From G963677445 sp963678275 (GTDB lineage Bacteria; Bacteroidota; Ignavibacteria; Ignavibacteriales; Melioribacteraceae): a stretch of 64,000 nucleotides of DNA. Within the stretch, counting starts at the first letter, position 1; each line of letters starts with the position of its first letter. A model generated the notes under the pieces. It made no database searches. It saw only the letters and a list, made by a program, of their open reading frames with translations, and was not told the DNA's origin. Below are positions 63,676 to 64,000 of the stretch, piece after piece. The position numbers and the translations under genes are program-made. The stretch lies in the NCBI GenBank assembly GCA_963678275.1, contig OY782765.1, positions 4,836,001-4,900,000 on the forward strand, given 5' to 3'.

Positions 63676-64000
63676 TTACGGTCCTTCGCAGCGATCTTCT
63701 ATTGTAATGAAAAATTTTCTGAATTCTTGTTCAATCTTAAACTGGTATTTTGCGTAAGGGATAAATTTATTGGCGCAGTTCCACCAGCCGAAGCGGGTGA
63801 TTTCCATACGGGCGAAATCATATTTCTCAGGTTTTACACTCCATTCATCAAATTTATATTGCAGCCTTTCGGGAGAGCTGTTGTTTTTTTTGAACTCTTC
63901 AAGCTGATTCCGCCATGCATCAATAAGTTTTTCACCCCCAGCTTCGAGAGCTTCGATATAAGATTGACAGGAGTCGCAGGCAGGTTTTACATCCCTCAGC
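63676..64000 (-). CDS. Partial gene: C-terminal end of an unidentified protein
   Basis: The minus-strand frame is open from the window edge to TAA at 63676-63678, giving about 107 codons. It reads DVKPACDSCQSYIEALEAGG, then KLIDAWRNQLEEFKKNN, MEITRFGWWNCANKFIPYA and EDRCEGP. The ITRFGWWNCANKF text recalls a motif (GW-x-N-C-D-x-F) seen in secreted Bacteroidota proteins, which is a loose resemblance. The start is outside the window. 63468-63675 is an A+T-rich gap with no gene. Confidence 0.6.
   Translation of the reverse strand, partial: LRDVKPACDSCQSYIEALEAGGEKLIDAWRNQLEEFKKNNSSPERLQYKFDEWSVKPEKYDFARMEITRFGWWNCANKFIPYAKYQFKIEQEFRKFFITIEDRCEGP

Noticed and set aside
1..64000. tRNA, rRNA or prophage regions
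   Set aside because: No cloverleaf-like or rRNA sequence and no phage structural genes were recognised by eye; a tRNA scan would be decisive.

Overview
The window looks like a chromosomal segment of a Gram-negative bacterium of the Fibrobacterota-Chlorobiota-Bacteroidota group, most likely Ignavibacteriota or a close relative. At least six proteins end in a type IX secretion (T9SS) sorting domain with the NYPNPFNP-type motif and a C-terminal K-K-M-L-L-x-K tail. The cytochrome content and Ignavibacteria-like wording of these tails fit that group. The lineage is inferred from protein style, not from a marker gene; I saw no rRNA or tRNA.

Layout. 1-4400: 3' part of a large T9SS surface protein, broken by one in-frame stop and by an IS630-type element in its sorting tail. 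4400-7490: repeat cassettes around an IS1634-type element. 7490-14643: one operon for a membrane redox complex (four-cluster Fe-S protein, NrfD/HybB-type quinol subunit, 13-haem cytochrome) with a haem-binding histidine kinase and two response regulators that carry glycine-cleavage-H-like domains. 14839-15410: VapBC toxin-antitoxin. 15765-23752: five-gene type I restriction-modification operon with a DUF1016 nuclease and a GxxExxY protein between hsdS and hsdR. 24269-32004: esterase, 24-copy heptanucleotide array, RCK potassium channel, cytochrome-porin-like protein, two T9SS monohaem cytochromes, PQQ-like propeller. 32015-35260: tricorn-type protease. 35823-38568: two DUF4143-type ATPases, each with dyad sites upstream. 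38834-41299: B12-binding mutase subunit, acyl-CoA dehydrogenase, EamA transporter. 41381-43597: five tandem units of 431-438 bp. 43934-46240: lipoprotein and a CDP-alcohol phosphatidyltransferase fused to a Vps62-like domain. 46290-54166: three tandem T9SS arylsulfotransferase-like proteins. 54262-62793: an A+T-rich two-gene signalling or defence-like locus. 62847-64000: membrane protein and a partial gene.

The most unusual locus is 54262-62793. Two apparently separate proteins of 426 and 1640 residues are one ancestral gene of about 2155 codons, split by an IS630-family element flanked by TA. Removing the element and one TA joins the frames without a stop. The restored protein reads as an N-terminal region, a GHKL ATPase cut at its G1 box, a STAS-like segment, two phosphoribosyltransferase-like domains, a long helical region and a second, degenerate histidine-kinase-like ATPase at the C-terminus. 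It is coupled to a receiver-domain protein with an unrecognised C-terminal half. I do not know a named system with this architecture.

Mobile DNA shapes much of the window: three insertion sequences, two of which break identifiable genes, a dispersed repeat with an ACTCC-GTAA-GGAGT hairpin in about nine copies, and several simple-sequence arrays. The redox genes (7.5-14.6 kb and 27.5-32 kb) together suggest respiratory electron transfer across the envelope to surface cytochromes.
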